A DNA stretch of 64,000 nucleotides from Bact-08 sp964533215 (lineage in GTDB: Bacteria > Bacteroidota > Bacteroidia > Bacteroidales > UBA932), in contig CAZHLJ010000002.1 in assembly GCA_964533215.1 (NCBI GenBank), positions 220,049 through 284,048 of the forward strand, given 5' to 3'. A program made the position numbers and the translations under genes. The notes under the pieces were generated by a model. That model saw nothing but the letters and a program-made list of their open reading frames with translations. It made no database searches and was not told the DNA's origin. The stretch's first letter is position 1, and each line of letters starts with the position of its first letter. Positions 17,281-26,113 of this stretch are shown piece after piece.

Positions 17281-18066
17281 ATGAAGAGGAATGACAGACA
17301 TTTTAGAGTCCAGGAGGGAGTGATTCATGTATATTTCAGGGGAAATAATCAGCATAATGTGTTTTATGATGACACGGATAAAATTGTATTTCTGAAACTA
17401 TGTAATAAGATGGCAGCAAGATATGATACAAGGATTCTTGAATTTGCCTTAATGAATAATCATGTACACCTTCTTGCAGAGACCAAAAATATTACTCAAT
17501 TTATGAAAGCATTATTGGTGAGCTATGTACAGTGGTATAACAGACGAAAAGGAAGCAGAGACAAACTTTTCGCAACCCCATTCAATAGTGCATGCAAGTT
17601 TACCGAGCAAGGAATAATAAGCTGTATGCTTTATATTCTGCAAAATCCCCTCAATGCTGGCATTTGTACCAACTTGTCAGATTATAAATGGTACTCTTAT
17701 AGCTACCATTATAGAAGCAAATCTCCGCTAGAAGAATATATTTCTCTAGATACCTCATTTCTAGATAATTATTTTCAGACTAAATATTACTTGGATAAAT
17801 CAATTTTTGGAGAAAGGGTGAAGGAAGGTGATTTAGAAAAGTGTGAGACAGGAAAAAGTCCTAGAATTTCAAACGAAGAACTTATAAGACTATCGGCGGA
17901 GTTCCTAAATGGGAAAGATATGTTTAAACTTAATAATGAAGAGATTACTGAACTTGTCAAATATCTTCATCTAGAAACCAATGCAACATACAAACAGTTG
18001 GCATCAGTGACACAAGAACACTATAATATTGTCAGAAAAATATGCAAGTGCCACTCGAAAATGTAA
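17281..18066 (+). CDS. IS200/REP-associated tyrosine (Y1 HUH) transposase
   Basis: Single-strand DNA transposase of the TnpA/RAYT group, 261 aa. The N-terminal domain shows IHVYFRGNNQHNVFY, then the HUH metal motif NNHVHLL (His61, His63), then YVQWYNRR (82-89) carrying the catalytic tyrosine (Tyr82 or Tyr86). The C-terminal region (about 175-261) is an added helical domain, with TYKQLASVTQEHYNIVRKI resembling a DnaA/Trp-repressor-like helix-turn-helix, as in many stand-alone RAYTs. No TnpB or IS ends with classical inverted repeats are present. A 10-bp perfect hairpin follows 15 bases after the stop. RAYTs often mobilise or maintain short REP hairpins; a related hairpin is at 26154-26184. Confidence 0.88.
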   Translation: MKRNDRHFRVQEGVIHVYFRGNNQHNVFYDDTDKIVFLKLCNKMAARYDTRILEFALMNNHVHLLAETKNITQFMKALLVSYVQWYNRRKGSRDKLFATPFNSACKFTEQGIISCMLYILQNPLNAGICTNLSDYKWYSYSYHYRSKSPLEEYISLDTSFLDNYFQTKYYLDKSIFGERVKEGDLEKCETGKSPRISNEELIRLSAEFLNGKDMFKLNNEEITELVKYLHLETNATYKQLASVTQEHYNIVRKICKCHSKM

Positions 18067-18081
18067 TTAGCTGTAAATATG

Positions 18082-18149
18082 TTATTTATGAATAGGCGTC
18101 ATAAATAATTAATATTCAACAAATTGTTAATTGGAGTGGCAAACCAATA
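18082..18149. repeat. REP-like hairpin and linker after the transposase
   Basis: A perfect 10-bp inverted repeat, TTATTTATGA (18082-18091) / TCATAAATAA (18099-18108), is followed by an AT-rich linker and AATTGGAGTGGCAAACCAAT (18130-18149). The hairpin arms and linker align without gaps with 26150-26208 at roughly two thirds identity, and GTGGCAAACCAAT recurs at 26122-26134. It lies between two convergent genes, so it can also serve as a bidirectional terminator. The last part encodes the C-terminus of the nuclease gene. Confidence 0.55.
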
Positions 18150-18969
18150 TTTTTATTTCATTCAGTATTTTCTGTTTTTTGAGTGGGTCTAGCTCCATCG
18201 AGTCCAAAACTGTTGGGTCTTCCTGAATCTGTTGGCAGACAACGATACCCAGCTCCATCAACTTCTGTTTGCATTGTACTGGGAGTTGAGTGAGGGCGGT
18301 AATAGGATATATCCTGTTCCTGTCTACTATGTCCTTGAGGCTGTTTCCAACAGGGTAATCCCAACTTAGCATCTTCAAGCCGGCACAGTTTCCGTAAGTG
18401 GTAGCATCAGGAGTAAACCTAGTGTTGGTTACAACTCCACCAAAAAAAGTATAGCCGGCAAACTCTGGCTTATCCTTTCTCATCCGTATGATGTCGTCAA
18501 CCCTGGAGCGGACATAAAGAGGGACCTGCACATTTGCATTCTTTCCTGGGTCTTGATGGAATTTACATTCAAAAAAATACTGATGACTGTCATGAGTGGC
18601 AACCACATCAATCTCGTGAGTGACACAATGACCGGGAAGAGTCTGAGCAACCTCAATGTCGAAACCCTCTAGCTTTAGAACCTGTCCGACAAAATGCTCA
18701 AAAGGATGCCCTGTGGGACCAAGCTCCATTATAGCCTTCTTTAATTTATATCTTGATGCAACATCCTGTGTTCTCTTATGTTTGCGCAGTTGTGCAAAAG
18801 CTCTGTCTAAAATTGCCTTGCTGGAAATGCCATCATATATCCAGGACTCCACATCTCTCACAATCTCGTTGCTTACAACATCAGATGCCCCCGATCTCTG
18901 CAAAGATCTTTTCAGCTTTTCAGGAGAGAAAGGTTCAGTTTTACCAGAAGATTTTTTAATTAGTAGCAT
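18127..18969 (-). CDS. ATP-cone / Mrr-type nuclease fusion
   Basis: 280 aa with three parts. Residues 1-90 form an ATP-cone, the nucleotide-sensing domain known from NrdR and class I/III ribonucleotide reductases (IKKSSGKTEPFSPEKLKRSL...VASRYKLKKAIMEL). Residues about 90-215 look like an Mrr-type restriction endonuclease core with Glu91, Asp121 (HEIDVVA) and Glu134-x-Lys136 (FFECKFH), the PD-(D/E)xK set. Residues about 222-275 resemble a helix-hairpin-helix unit (LTQLPVQCKQKLMELGI). A (d)ATP-gated DNA nuclease is a reasonable inference. No methyltransferase or other defence gene is adjacent; the neighbours are a transposase and a sigma factor. Start chosen at 18969. Confidence 0.82.
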   Translation of the reverse strand: MLLIKKSSGKTEPFSPEKLKRSLQRSGASDVVSNEIVRDVESWIYDGISSKAILDRAFAQLRKHKRTQDVASRYKLKKAIMELGPTGHPFEHFVGQVLKLEGFDIEVAQTLPGHCVTHEIDVVATHDSHQYFFECKFHQDPGKNANVQVPLYVRSRVDDIIRMRKDKPEFAGYTFFGGVVTNTRFTPDATTYGNCAGLKMLSWDYPVGNSLKDIVDRNRIYPITALTQLPVQCKQKLMELGIVVCQQIQEDPTVLDSMELDPLKKQKILNEIKILVCHSN

Positions 18970-19001
18970 ACCTTATTATTTTGTTCAAATTGAATACACT
19001 C

Positions 19002-19009
19002 CAAATGTA
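19002..19009 (-). promoter_or_regulatory. Possible -7 element for the ATP-cone nuclease gene
   Basis: TACATTTG on the minus strand fits TAnnTTTG and lies 33 bases upstream of the ATG at 18969. No matching -33 element was found, so this is a weak call. Confidence 0.4.
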
Positions 19010-19124
19010 AGAATTTTTAATAAAGTGCAGATGCGTTTTATTTCAAGTGTAAATATATATACCTGAATTATAGATGGTTAAATTATATAAAAGTCAAATT
19101 AAGAGCGTTTATGACAAATATTAC

Positions 19125-19132
19125 TAATTTTG
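19125..19132 (+). promoter_or_regulatory. Possible -7 element for the second ECF sigma operon
   Basis: TAATTTTG fits TAnnTTTG and lies 26 bases upstream of the sigma-factor ATG at 19158. The -33 position has only a partial TTTA match. Confidence 0.45.
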
Positions 19133-19157
19133 ATAAAACTTATAGAGATTCGATAAA

Positions 19158-19733
19158 ATGAGGCTCTTGAATTCCAAATCAAAATATTCTGCGGAGGAAC
19201 TCTTCTTTGAAGGGTTTTACAAAGAGTATTATCTGAAAGCTGTACATTATGCCCATCAGTATATTGTTGATTATGAGCTTTCCAAGGAGTTAGTACAAGA
19301 TGCTTTTATGATTATATGGGAAAAGAGAAATTCCTTGGATCTGGAACAAAATATTGCCTCATATCTTTTTACAATAGTAAGGAACAAATGCCTTAATACA
19401 ATCCGTGACAAAATTCATAAGCAGAAAAATTTTGATGCAGAAAGATCGATGGATTTATTGATTAATCAACGATCATTGCAGGATGAGTCAGCAATGAATG
19501 TCCTTAATAAAGAGTTGACAGAGTTGATAAACCAGACCCTGAAAACAATGCCTGAAAAGATCAGGAGCGTTTTTGAACTTAATAGAGATGAAAATATAAC
19601 ATATAAGGAGATTGCAAGTAGTCTGGGGATTTCTGAAAAGGCCATAGAATACAGAATGAGCAAAGCACTTGCTATTTTCAGAAAAGCTTTGGCAGACTAT
19701 CTGCCCACAATATTAATTTTCTTGAAATTTTAG
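19158..19733 (+). CDS. ECF-family RNA polymerase sigma factor (FecI-like)
   Basis: 191-aa ECF sigma factor heading a sigma/FecR/SusC/SusD operon. Region 2 (about 15-85) contains LSKELVQDAFMIIWEKR and ASYLFTIVRNKCLNTIR; region 4 (about 125-180) contains ITYKEIASSLGISEKAIEYR, the helix-turn-helix. The C-terminus is hydrophobic (LPTILIFLKF). It is a paralogue of the factor at 4282-4899 but clearly diverged, so the two modules probably respond to different substrates. The FecR gene follows after 30 bases. Confidence 0.94.
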   Translation: MRLLNSKSKYSAEELFFEGFYKEYYLKAVHYAHQYIVDYELSKELVQDAFMIIWEKRNSLDLEQNIASYLFTIVRNKCLNTIRDKIHKQKNFDAERSMDLLINQRSLQDESAMNVLNKELTELINQTLKTMPEKIRSVFELNRDENITYKEIASSLGISEKAIEYRMSKALAIFRKALADYLPTILIFLKF

Positions 19734-19763
19734 GGTAAACTCCAATTATGTGTAATAAATAAT

Positions 19764-20756
19764 ATGGAAAAGCTGATTTTTAAATATCTTTCGGGTAAGG
19801 CTGACGAAGAAGAGACAAAAAAAATTCGTCAATGGATTCTTGAATCAGAAGAGAATACACGATTTTTTGCCAAAATAAAGAACATATATGTGGTTGCAAG
19901 CATGAAAGACGATAAAGCTTCTGACGAAGACTCATCGCTGTTCATTGCAAAGCTGAGACGGCACGAACTGAGAAAAAAAATCATGCGGATGGCAGCCAGA
20001 GGTGCAGCAGCAATTATACTATTTTTAATAGTGCTCGCAGTATACCAACATCAACAGGATAGTTTCAGGAAAGAGATGTCTTATGTTTCGTCTCAGCAAA
20101 TCGCCTATAATCAATATTTTACTCCAAGTGGGGTGAAGGGTAAAATTATTCTTCCGGACAGTACGGTTGTATGGTTAAACTCAAGCAGTTCAATATCCTA
20201 TCCTTCAAAATTTATAGGAAAAACCAAAAATATAAACTTTGATGGAGAGGGGTATTTTGAGGTCAAAAAAGATCCGGATCATCCAATGAAAATCACTCTC
20301 GATAATGGAATGTCACTTTATGTAAAGGGAACCTCCTTCAATCTCTCCTCATATGAAAATGACAACTCTGTCTCAATATTGCTTTTGTCAGGAAAAGTCT
20401 CCCTGATGAACAGAGACAGCAAGGAATTTTTTGATATTGAACCAAATCAGAAGATCTCCATAGATAAAAAATCAAATAAAATTTCTGTAGTGACTCCGGA
20501 AGATGTAATGCCTACAGTCGGATGGAAAAAAGGCTGGCTTATATTCGAAGAGACCGAGATGCCGGAAATAATTAAGAAAATGAAAAGGTGGTATGGCGTT
20601 GACATAATTGTCAAAGACTCCTCTATCATGACAAAAACTCTTACAGCTAAATTTAGAGAAGAATCACTCTCGCAAGTGCTTGAAATGATGCATCGTATAT
20701 CTCTAATCAACTATTCTTTGAAAGACAGTACTGCTATCCTTAATAGCTATAATTAA
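19764..20756 (+). CDS. FecR-family anti-sigma factor
   Basis: 330-aa inner-membrane anti-sigma partner of the preceding ECF factor. Cytoplasmic N-terminal region with LSGKADEEETKKIRQWI, one transmembrane helix at about 77-94, a FecR domain at about 115-225 (ILPDSTVVWLNSSSSISYPSKF, split by family-typical insertions; FDGEGYFEV) and a C-terminal DUF4974-like domain at about 255-328 (FEETEMPEIIKKMKRWYG). The SusC gene with its STN domain lies 60 bases downstream; in known systems the STN domain contacts the FecR C-terminus. Confidence 0.93.
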   Translation: MEKLIFKYLSGKADEEETKKIRQWILESEENTRFFAKIKNIYVVASMKDDKASDEDSSLFIAKLRRHELRKKIMRMAARGAAAIILFLIVLAVYQHQQDSFRKEMSYVSSQQIAYNQYFTPSGVKGKIILPDSTVVWLNSSSSISYPSKFIGKTKNINFDGEGYFEVKKDPDHPMKITLDNGMSLYVKGTSFNLSSYENDNSVSILLLSGKVSLMNRDSKEFFDIEPNQKISIDKKSNKISVVTPEDVMPTVGWKKGWLIFEETEMPEIIKKMKRWYGVDIIVKDSSIMTKTLTAKFREESLSQVLEMMHRISLINYSLKDSTAILNSYN

Positions 20757-20816
20757 TTTAGGGTATAGACAACCTTCTGTGTTCATAGTTGTAATAAAAC
20801 ATTATCATATACGAAA

Positions 20817-23800
20817 ATGATCACAAAAAAATTGAGGTATTTATTTCTAATTACTGGATTTCTGTTTCTCAATGTTAATATTTGGGCTCAAAACGAGTCG
20901 ATTACATTGAATGTTAAGGATAAGCCGTTTAAAACGGTCTTGAAAGAGATTGAGAAACAATGCAATTTCACGTTTGTGTTTTCTGCAAGTACAATAAGTG
21001 CAGAAAAGAGTATTTCCGTTAACGTTAAGGGAGAGAAACTTGATGCTGTTCTAAAAACGATGTGCGCGGAGAATAATTGTGAATACTCCTTTGTGGGTAA
21101 GCAGATAATTCTTGCTCCTGCAAAAAAAAACATTACCCCACAAGAGCGGACAGGAAAAGAGACTGAACTTATATCTATAAGCGGGAGAGTCTTGGATGAT
21201 AAGAAGGAACCTGTTATCGGAGCAATTGTTATGGTAGATGGTAACAACAAGTACTATTCTGTTTCAGACTCAGAAGGAAACTTTGAACTCAAGCTCCCAA
21301 ACGGAACAATATTCATATCAGCAAGTTTTATGGGGTATGAGGTAAATAAGGTCGCTTTGCAAAAAGAGAGAAGTGAGTACATCATTATCCTGACACAAAA
21401 AGCTGTCGATCTTAACGGAATAGTTGTCATCGGTTATGGAACAACAAGTGCAAAGGATATGACCGGGTCAATTTCATCAATAAGTTCCAAGGAGATTACA
21501 AATAAAAATGTAATAAATGCAACCTCTCTTCTTCAGAACATGGCAGCCGGTGTACAGGTAAGCCAGAATACAGGTAAACCGGGAGAAAATGTGAGAGTAA
21601 GGATAAGAGGCGCAGCATCCCTGACCGGATCCAACGAACCTTTGTACGTAATAGACGGGATACCTATGGACGATGCTTCCCCTCTGAACGGAATGTCACC
21701 ATCTGACATCGAGTCAATAGATATTCTAAAAGATGCTTCTGCAACTGCGATATATGGTTCCAGAGCGGCAAATGGCGTTGTGCTTGTCACTACAATGAAG
21801 GGCAAGGCCGGTCAGAAAGCAACATTCACCTTTAACTATTTAGGTTCGACAGATATCCAGATTAAAAATTTCAGGTTACTTGACGGAGATGAATTCAGGG
21901 CTTTTGTCACCGATGTGGCTCAGAAAACCCTTATAGTCAATCCTTCAAACAAAACGGCAAAAAGTATTCTTGATCCTGAAAGTGGAGTTTTGGGTACAGC
22001 CAGTACAAACTGGTTCAATGAAATCAAACAGCCGACAAGCAGGCATAATTTTGATATTTCAGCATCTGGAGGAGGAAAGAACAGCACTTACTATATTTCG
22101 GCCTCGGTAATGGATCATAAAGGTATGGTGAAAGGTGACGACCTTACAAGATATACCGCAAGGGTAAACATGGATGTTGATATTACCCCTAAATTTAAAA
22201 TAGGAACAAGAAACTCTGCAATATACACAACTTCTACTTCTTCAGGTTCTAGCATGTTTGAAGCACAGGGTTTCAGACCCGATCTGCCTATTTATGACAG
22301 CCAGGGTAAGTATTACTACCAAAACAACTATAATCCGGTAGCAAATCTGAATAAGATAAACACCGATGACAGCTACCGATTCAGTGGCCTGCTTTTTGCC
22401 GAGCTGGAAATCATTAAAGATCTGGTATTCAAATCCAGTCTTGCAGGTACTATCGATTTTAATTACAACTACTCATTTTCTCCAAGTTACCTCTCATACA
22501 GCTCCGAGGCTTCTGCCAGTGAGGAAAACAGAAAGTTTTCGAAGACGGTGTTTGACAATACATTGACATACAAAAAGAAAATCAGTGAAAAACATTATTT
22601 TGATGCAATGCTAGGTCTATCTTTTGAGAATTCAAGCTCAAGAGGATCTTATCTTTCAAAGTCAGGCTTTGCATTGGATGAGATATACACCAATGTATCC
22701 AGCGGAACCGACTTTCAGTCTGCATCAAGTACTGCTTCCGGAAGAGGCCTTCTCTCTTCTTTTGTAAGGATGAATTACAGATATAACGACAAATATCTGG
22801 CTACATTTTCTGCACGTTACGATGGATCTTCAATGTTTGGAGTCAACAACCGTTTCGGGTTCTTTCCTTCGGGAGCATTAGCATGGAGGATAAACAGAGA
22901 ATCTTTCCTTAAAGATGTTTCGGAGATTAATGACATTAAGATCAAGATATCTGCCGGTAAGACAGGAGTGCAGAATATGAGTGAGTATGCAAACAGAAAC
23001 CTATATTCTTCCGGTTCATACTTTGATAATCCAGCAATTTACCATTCTCAGCTCTCAAATGATAATATTATGTGGGAGAGATCTACCCAGTATGATGCCG
23101 GTGTAGATTTTACTCTGTTCGATTATAGATTAAGCGGATCTTTTGACGTTTATCGCAAAGATACTAAGGATCTGATATGGAGCTATTCTTTTCCATCTTC
23201 TATGGCAGTTGGAAGCATATACATGAATATTGGTTCTATCAGAAATTATGGTATGGAGCTAAACCTAAAAGGTAATGTCATTGATAAAAATGACCTAAAA
23301 CTTGATATCGGCCTTAACATTGCACGTAACAGGAATGAAGTTGTTTCCTTGGTACCTCAGGGAGCTGTGGTCAATTCGAGTGGAACTACAGTACATGGTA
23401 CAGGATCTCAAGTTCTGGCAGTTGGCTATCCGATGGGCTCTTTCTTTGGCTACGAGTATAATTCTATAATTCAAAATCAACAAAGAATAGATGAACTTAA
23501 CGCAATAGCAAAGGCAAAAGGGAATTCCTACTACGATGGAAACATGTTGTTTGTTGGACAGCTTGAATATAAAGATTGTAACGACGATGGAATAATAAAC
23601 TCTAAAGACCAGACAATTCTGGGAAGTCCGGATCCTGATCTTTTTGGAGGCATATCGGCCAGTCTCACATGGAAAAAGTTCAACCTGTTTGCCAATTTCG
23701 GATATCAAATAGGGGGGAAGAAAATATACGGCAAGGCATTGCAGAATCTGCCTGCCCAACTTACCGGATTGGTAGACTACAATCTGTATAACAGATGGTC

Positions 23801-24113
23801 ACCTGAGAACCCGGCTGCGACTATCCCTGCTTCATATATAGAAGAAGGGGTATCAAGACTTAACAAGTTGTCAATCTTTGATGCCTCTTATTTCAGACTT
23901 CAGAATATGAGGGTAGCCTATAATATTCCAAAAATAAAATACCTGAATGTAGATGGCCAGATTTATATTTCTGCCACAAATCTCTTCACAATAACATCCT
24001 ATCCTGGTGTTGACCCTGCGACCGTAAATGCATACAGCAATTATGGAGGAAATTATGAGTCCAGCTATCCTGGACTTAGAACATTTTCTTGCGGGATTAA
24101 GTTAAATTTCTAA
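20817..24113 (+). CDS. SusC/RagA-type TonB-dependent receptor with STN domain
   Basis: Complete 1098-aa outer-membrane transporter that, with the SusD lipoprotein downstream, imports an unknown glycan or peptide. Signal peptide about 1-25 (ending NIWAQ); STN domain about 28-102; carboxypeptidase-regulatory-like domain about 123-200 (ISGRVLDDKKEPVIGA); TonB-box and plug region with VVIGYGTTSAKDMTGS, PLYVIDGIPM and IESIDILKDASATAIYGSRA; then a 22-strand-type barrel to the C-terminus, ending CGIKLNF. The STN domain ties it to the upstream FecR/ECF pair. No carbohydrate-active enzyme genes accompany it, so the substrate cannot be assigned. Confidence 0.96.
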   Translation: MITKKLRYLFLITGFLFLNVNIWAQNESITLNVKDKPFKTVLKEIEKQCNFTFVFSASTISAEKSISVNVKGEKLDAVLKTMCAENNCEYSFVGKQIILAPAKKNITPQERTGKETELISISGRVLDDKKEPVIGAIVMVDGNNKYYSVSDSEGNFELKLPNGTIFISASFMGYEVNKVALQKERSEYIIILTQKAVDLNGIVVIGYGTTSAKDMTGSISSISSKEITNKNVINATSLLQNMAAGVQVSQNTGKPGENVRVRIRGAASLTGSNEPLYVIDGIPMDDASPLNGMSPSDIESIDILKDASATAIYGSRAANGVVLVTTMKGKAGQKATFTFNYLGSTDIQIKNFRLLDGDEFRAFVTDVAQKTLIVNPSNKTAKSILDPESGVLGTASTNWFNEIKQPTSRHNFDISASGGGKNSTYYISASVMDHKGMVKGDDLTRYTARVNMDVDITPKFKIGTRNSAIYTTSTSSGSSMFEAQGFRPDLPIYDSQGKYYYQNNYNPVANLNKINTDDSYRFSGLLFAELEIIKDLVFKSSLAGTIDFNYNYSFSPSYLSYSSEASASEENRKFSKTVFDNTLTYKKKISEKHYFDAMLGLSFENSSSRGSYLSKSGFALDEIYTNVSSGTDFQSASSTASGRGLLSSFVRMNYRYNDKYLATFSARYDGSSMFGVNNRFGFFPSGALAWRINRESFLKDVSEINDIKIKISAGKTGVQNMSEYANRNLYSSGSYFDNPAIYHSQLSNDNIMWERSTQYDAGVDFTLFDYRLSGSFDVYRKDTKDLIWSYSFPSSMAVGSIYMNIGSIRNYGMELNLKGNVIDKNDLKLDIGLNIARNRNEVVSLVPQGAVVNSSGTTVHGTGSQVLAVGYPMGSFFGYEYNSIIQNQQRIDELNAIAKAKGNSYYDGNMLFVGQLEYKDCNDDGIINSKDQTILGSPDPDLFGGISASLTWKKFNLFANFGYQIGGKKIYGKALQNLPAQLTGLVDYNLYNRWSPENPAATIPASYIEEGVSRLNKLSIFDASYFRLQNMRVAYNIPKIKYLNVDGQIYISATNLFTITSYPGVDPATVNAYSNYGGNYESSYPGLRTFSCGIKLNF

Positions 24114-24122
24114 AAATGATTG

Positions 24123-25559
24123 ATGATGAAAAAGCTATTAATATTATTACTGTCAATTTATACATTATCCGGTTGCGAGCTTGTTGATGTTCTTGATAAA
24201 AGGCCTCCATACCAGGCAGACCTGTCTGGTGCTATTGTAGATCAAAAGTCGGTTGAACTTGCTCTGATGGGTACCTATGCTCAGTTACCGTCGTCAGGAT
24301 TCAATGTTCAGTTTCCTGTTTGTGCTGGAAGCTTTGCCGCAGGTACACTTGAGCGGCAGTCATTTGTTACAAAAGGGAATGTTGTCTATTATTCCGAAAG
24401 ATATTGGCCAACGCTTAGTTGGTTAGGAGATCCGGAATGGGACAATTGCTACAAACTAATAAAGAATGCCAATTTCCTTTTGGATGCTATCGAAAACAAA
24501 ATTGATAAGAATCAATTCACAGACAACAGACGAGAAGAGATCATTGGTGAGCTGAGTTTTCTTAAAGCATTGTCATATACCCGATTATTAATGAGATATG
24601 CTCAGTATTGGGATCAAAGCAGTACTCTTGGGCTAATCCTTCGTGAAGAACTTCCGACCTTGGAGTCAATTATCAAGCCGAGAAGCTCCGTAGCAGAAAG
24701 CTATAAGAAGATCAACGACCTTTTGGACGTTGCAATTGCCAAGGCTCCAAAATATTCATCAAGCATGAAGGCCTCTTCACTTGCTGCGAAAGCTTTAAAA
24801 ACCAGAGTGCTTTTTATGATGGAGAAATATCCCGAATGTATATCGCTCTCAAATGACGTATTATCTGAAGCTGTGTTGGAAACCTCATACGCTAACGTTT
24901 TTTCAAAAAGTATGGAGACCAAGGAGCTTATTTTCGGTCGCTATTTTGGAAAGACAGAAGCTGAAGCTACTTCTGTAAGGACTGCTGCCTTTGGAGATGC
25001 AATGTGGGGCCCATCGGAAAGTTTCCTTAAAATATTGGGCACCGATCCAAGATATGGGACAATAATCAGAGATGGGATTTCGATTTTCTGGAACAACAAG
25101 ACATACCCAGACCGGAAAACCGTAAGAAAATACCTGAATTCAGCCAATGATATGCCAATTATGTATTTGCGCACGGCTGAGATACTCTTGATAAAAGCTG
25201 AGTCTATTTTCAGATCGAACGGTTCAATAGCTGACGCCTATGAACCTGTGAAAATTTTAAGGCAGAGGGCCGGTGCAGGGATAATTGTTCCGACATCCAG
25301 AGAAGAGCTCTCAGAGGCAATATTCAGAGAGTGGATAATAGAACTATCTTTCGAAAACTGGCATGAATGGTTTGCCTGTCAAAGGTTCAATAAATTAACA
25401 GTTATGAATGCGTCTCTCAAAAAGGCTCTTGATGATGAGTTTGCAAAGAGTGAAGATGCCGGTAAGACCTATCTGAAGAGAATTCAGGACAGAAGGATCA
25501 TGCCGATTCCTTCATCTGAAACCAATTCAAATCCGGTTGTTCAAAATCCTGGGTATTAG
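24123..25559 (+). CDS. SusD/RagB-family lipoprotein
   Basis: Surface lipoprotein that caps the SusC channel. About 478 aa from the ATG at 24123; a TTG at 24120 would extend the frame by one codon but is less likely. The signal peptide ends in the lipobox LSGC, with the Cys to be lipidated. TPR-like helices follow (for example WDNCYKLIKNANFLLDAIE and GELSFLKALSYTRLLMRY), then the C-terminal RagB/SusD block (LRTAEILLIKAESIF, FREWIIELSFENWHEWFACQRF). It begins 9 bases after the SusC stop, so the two are translated together. Confidence 0.94.
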   Translation: MMKKLLILLLSIYTLSGCELVDVLDKRPPYQADLSGAIVDQKSVELALMGTYAQLPSSGFNVQFPVCAGSFAAGTLERQSFVTKGNVVYYSERYWPTLSWLGDPEWDNCYKLIKNANFLLDAIENKIDKNQFTDNRREEIIGELSFLKALSYTRLLMRYAQYWDQSSTLGLILREELPTLESIIKPRSSVAESYKKINDLLDVAIAKAPKYSSSMKASSLAAKALKTRVLFMMEKYPECISLSNDVLSEAVLETSYANVFSKSMETKELIFGRYFGKTEAEATSVRTAAFGDAMWGPSESFLKILGTDPRYGTIIRDGISIFWNNKTYPDRKTVRKYLNSANDMPIMYLRTAEILLIKAESIFRSNGSIADAYEPVKILRQRAGAGIIVPTSREELSEAIFREWIIELSFENWHEWFACQRFNKLTVMNASLKKALDDEFAKSEDAGKTYLKRIQDRRIMPIPSSETNSNPVVQNPGY

Positions 25560-25578
25560 TTGTAAATTTTGTATCTTT

Positions 25579-25622
25579 ACTACAGTTTAGAGTATTGAGT
25601 ATAAAGTAATCATAACTGTAGT
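25579..25622 (+). promoter_or_regulatory. Inverted repeat upstream of the lipocalin gene
   Basis: ACTACAGTT (25579-25587) and AACTGTAGT (25614-25622) are perfect 9-base inverted repeats separated by 26 bases, ending 4 bases before the lipocalin ATG. A TATCTTTA close to the -7 consensus lies just upstream (25572-25579). The repeat could be an operator or a 5' UTR hairpin hiding the start codon. Confidence 0.5.
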
Positions 25623-25626
25623 TATT

Positions 25627-26112
25627 ATGAAAAATTTATGTACAAGCATACCAAAAGGTGCCGTAGCTGTAAGGCCGTTTGTCAAGGAAAAATACTTGGG
25701 AGAATGGCATGAAATAGCCAGAAAGGATTTCCGTTTCGAAAGAAATCTGAATAACGTATCGGCACATTATTCTCTAAACGGAGATGGAAGTATAAAGGTA
25801 GAAAACCAAGGATACAACTATAAGAAAAATATATGGAAAAGGGCTATCGGCAAGGCCAGATTTGTCGGAAGTTCCAATGAAGCTAAACTTAAAGTCTCCT
25901 TTTTTGGACCTTTCTACTCCGGTTATAATGTATTAGCGATTGATCCTGATTACAAATATGCTCTTGTAGCCGGTAAAAACCTCAAGTATCTTTGGCTGCT
26001 GTCAAGAGATATTACAATGCCGGAGGATGTGGCACATTCCTACCTGAAAATAGCTCAGGACCTGGGGTTCGACCTTTCAGACCTTATATGGACAGAACAA
26101 GATCCAATCTGA
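25627..26112 (+). CDS. Lipocalin-family protein (Blc-like)
   Basis: 161-aa bacterial lipocalin. The signature GEW (25-27) within KYLGEWHEIARKDFRFE corresponds to the lipocalin GxW motif, followed by VSAHYSLNGDGSIKVEN and later YNVLAIDPDYKYALV and YLWLLSRD, which match Blc strands. Blc-type proteins bind lipids or hydrophobic ligands in the envelope. Unlike E. coli Blc there is no clear signal peptide or lipobox: Cys5 is too near the start and lacks a hydrophobic lead, so this one may be cytoplasmic. It stands alone between the SusCD operon and the convergent capsule locus. Confidence 0.88.
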   Translation: MKNLCTSIPKGAVAVRPFVKEKYLGEWHEIARKDFRFERNLNNVSAHYSLNGDGSIKVENQGYNYKKNIWKRAIGKARFVGSSNEAKLKVSFFGPFYSGYNVLAIDPDYKYALVAGKNLKYLWLLSRDITMPEDVAHSYLKIAQDLGFDLSDLIWTEQDPI

Positions 26113-26113
26113 C

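Noticed and set aside
17281..18066. Calling the transposase a complete IS200 insertion sequence
   Set aside because: Ends and target site cannot be fixed; the added C-terminal domain and single-copy layout fit a stand-alone RAYT better.
18594..18603. Another copy of the AGTGGCAA repeat motif
   Set aside because: Only a short match inside the nuclease coding region, without the flanking hairpin; likely chance.
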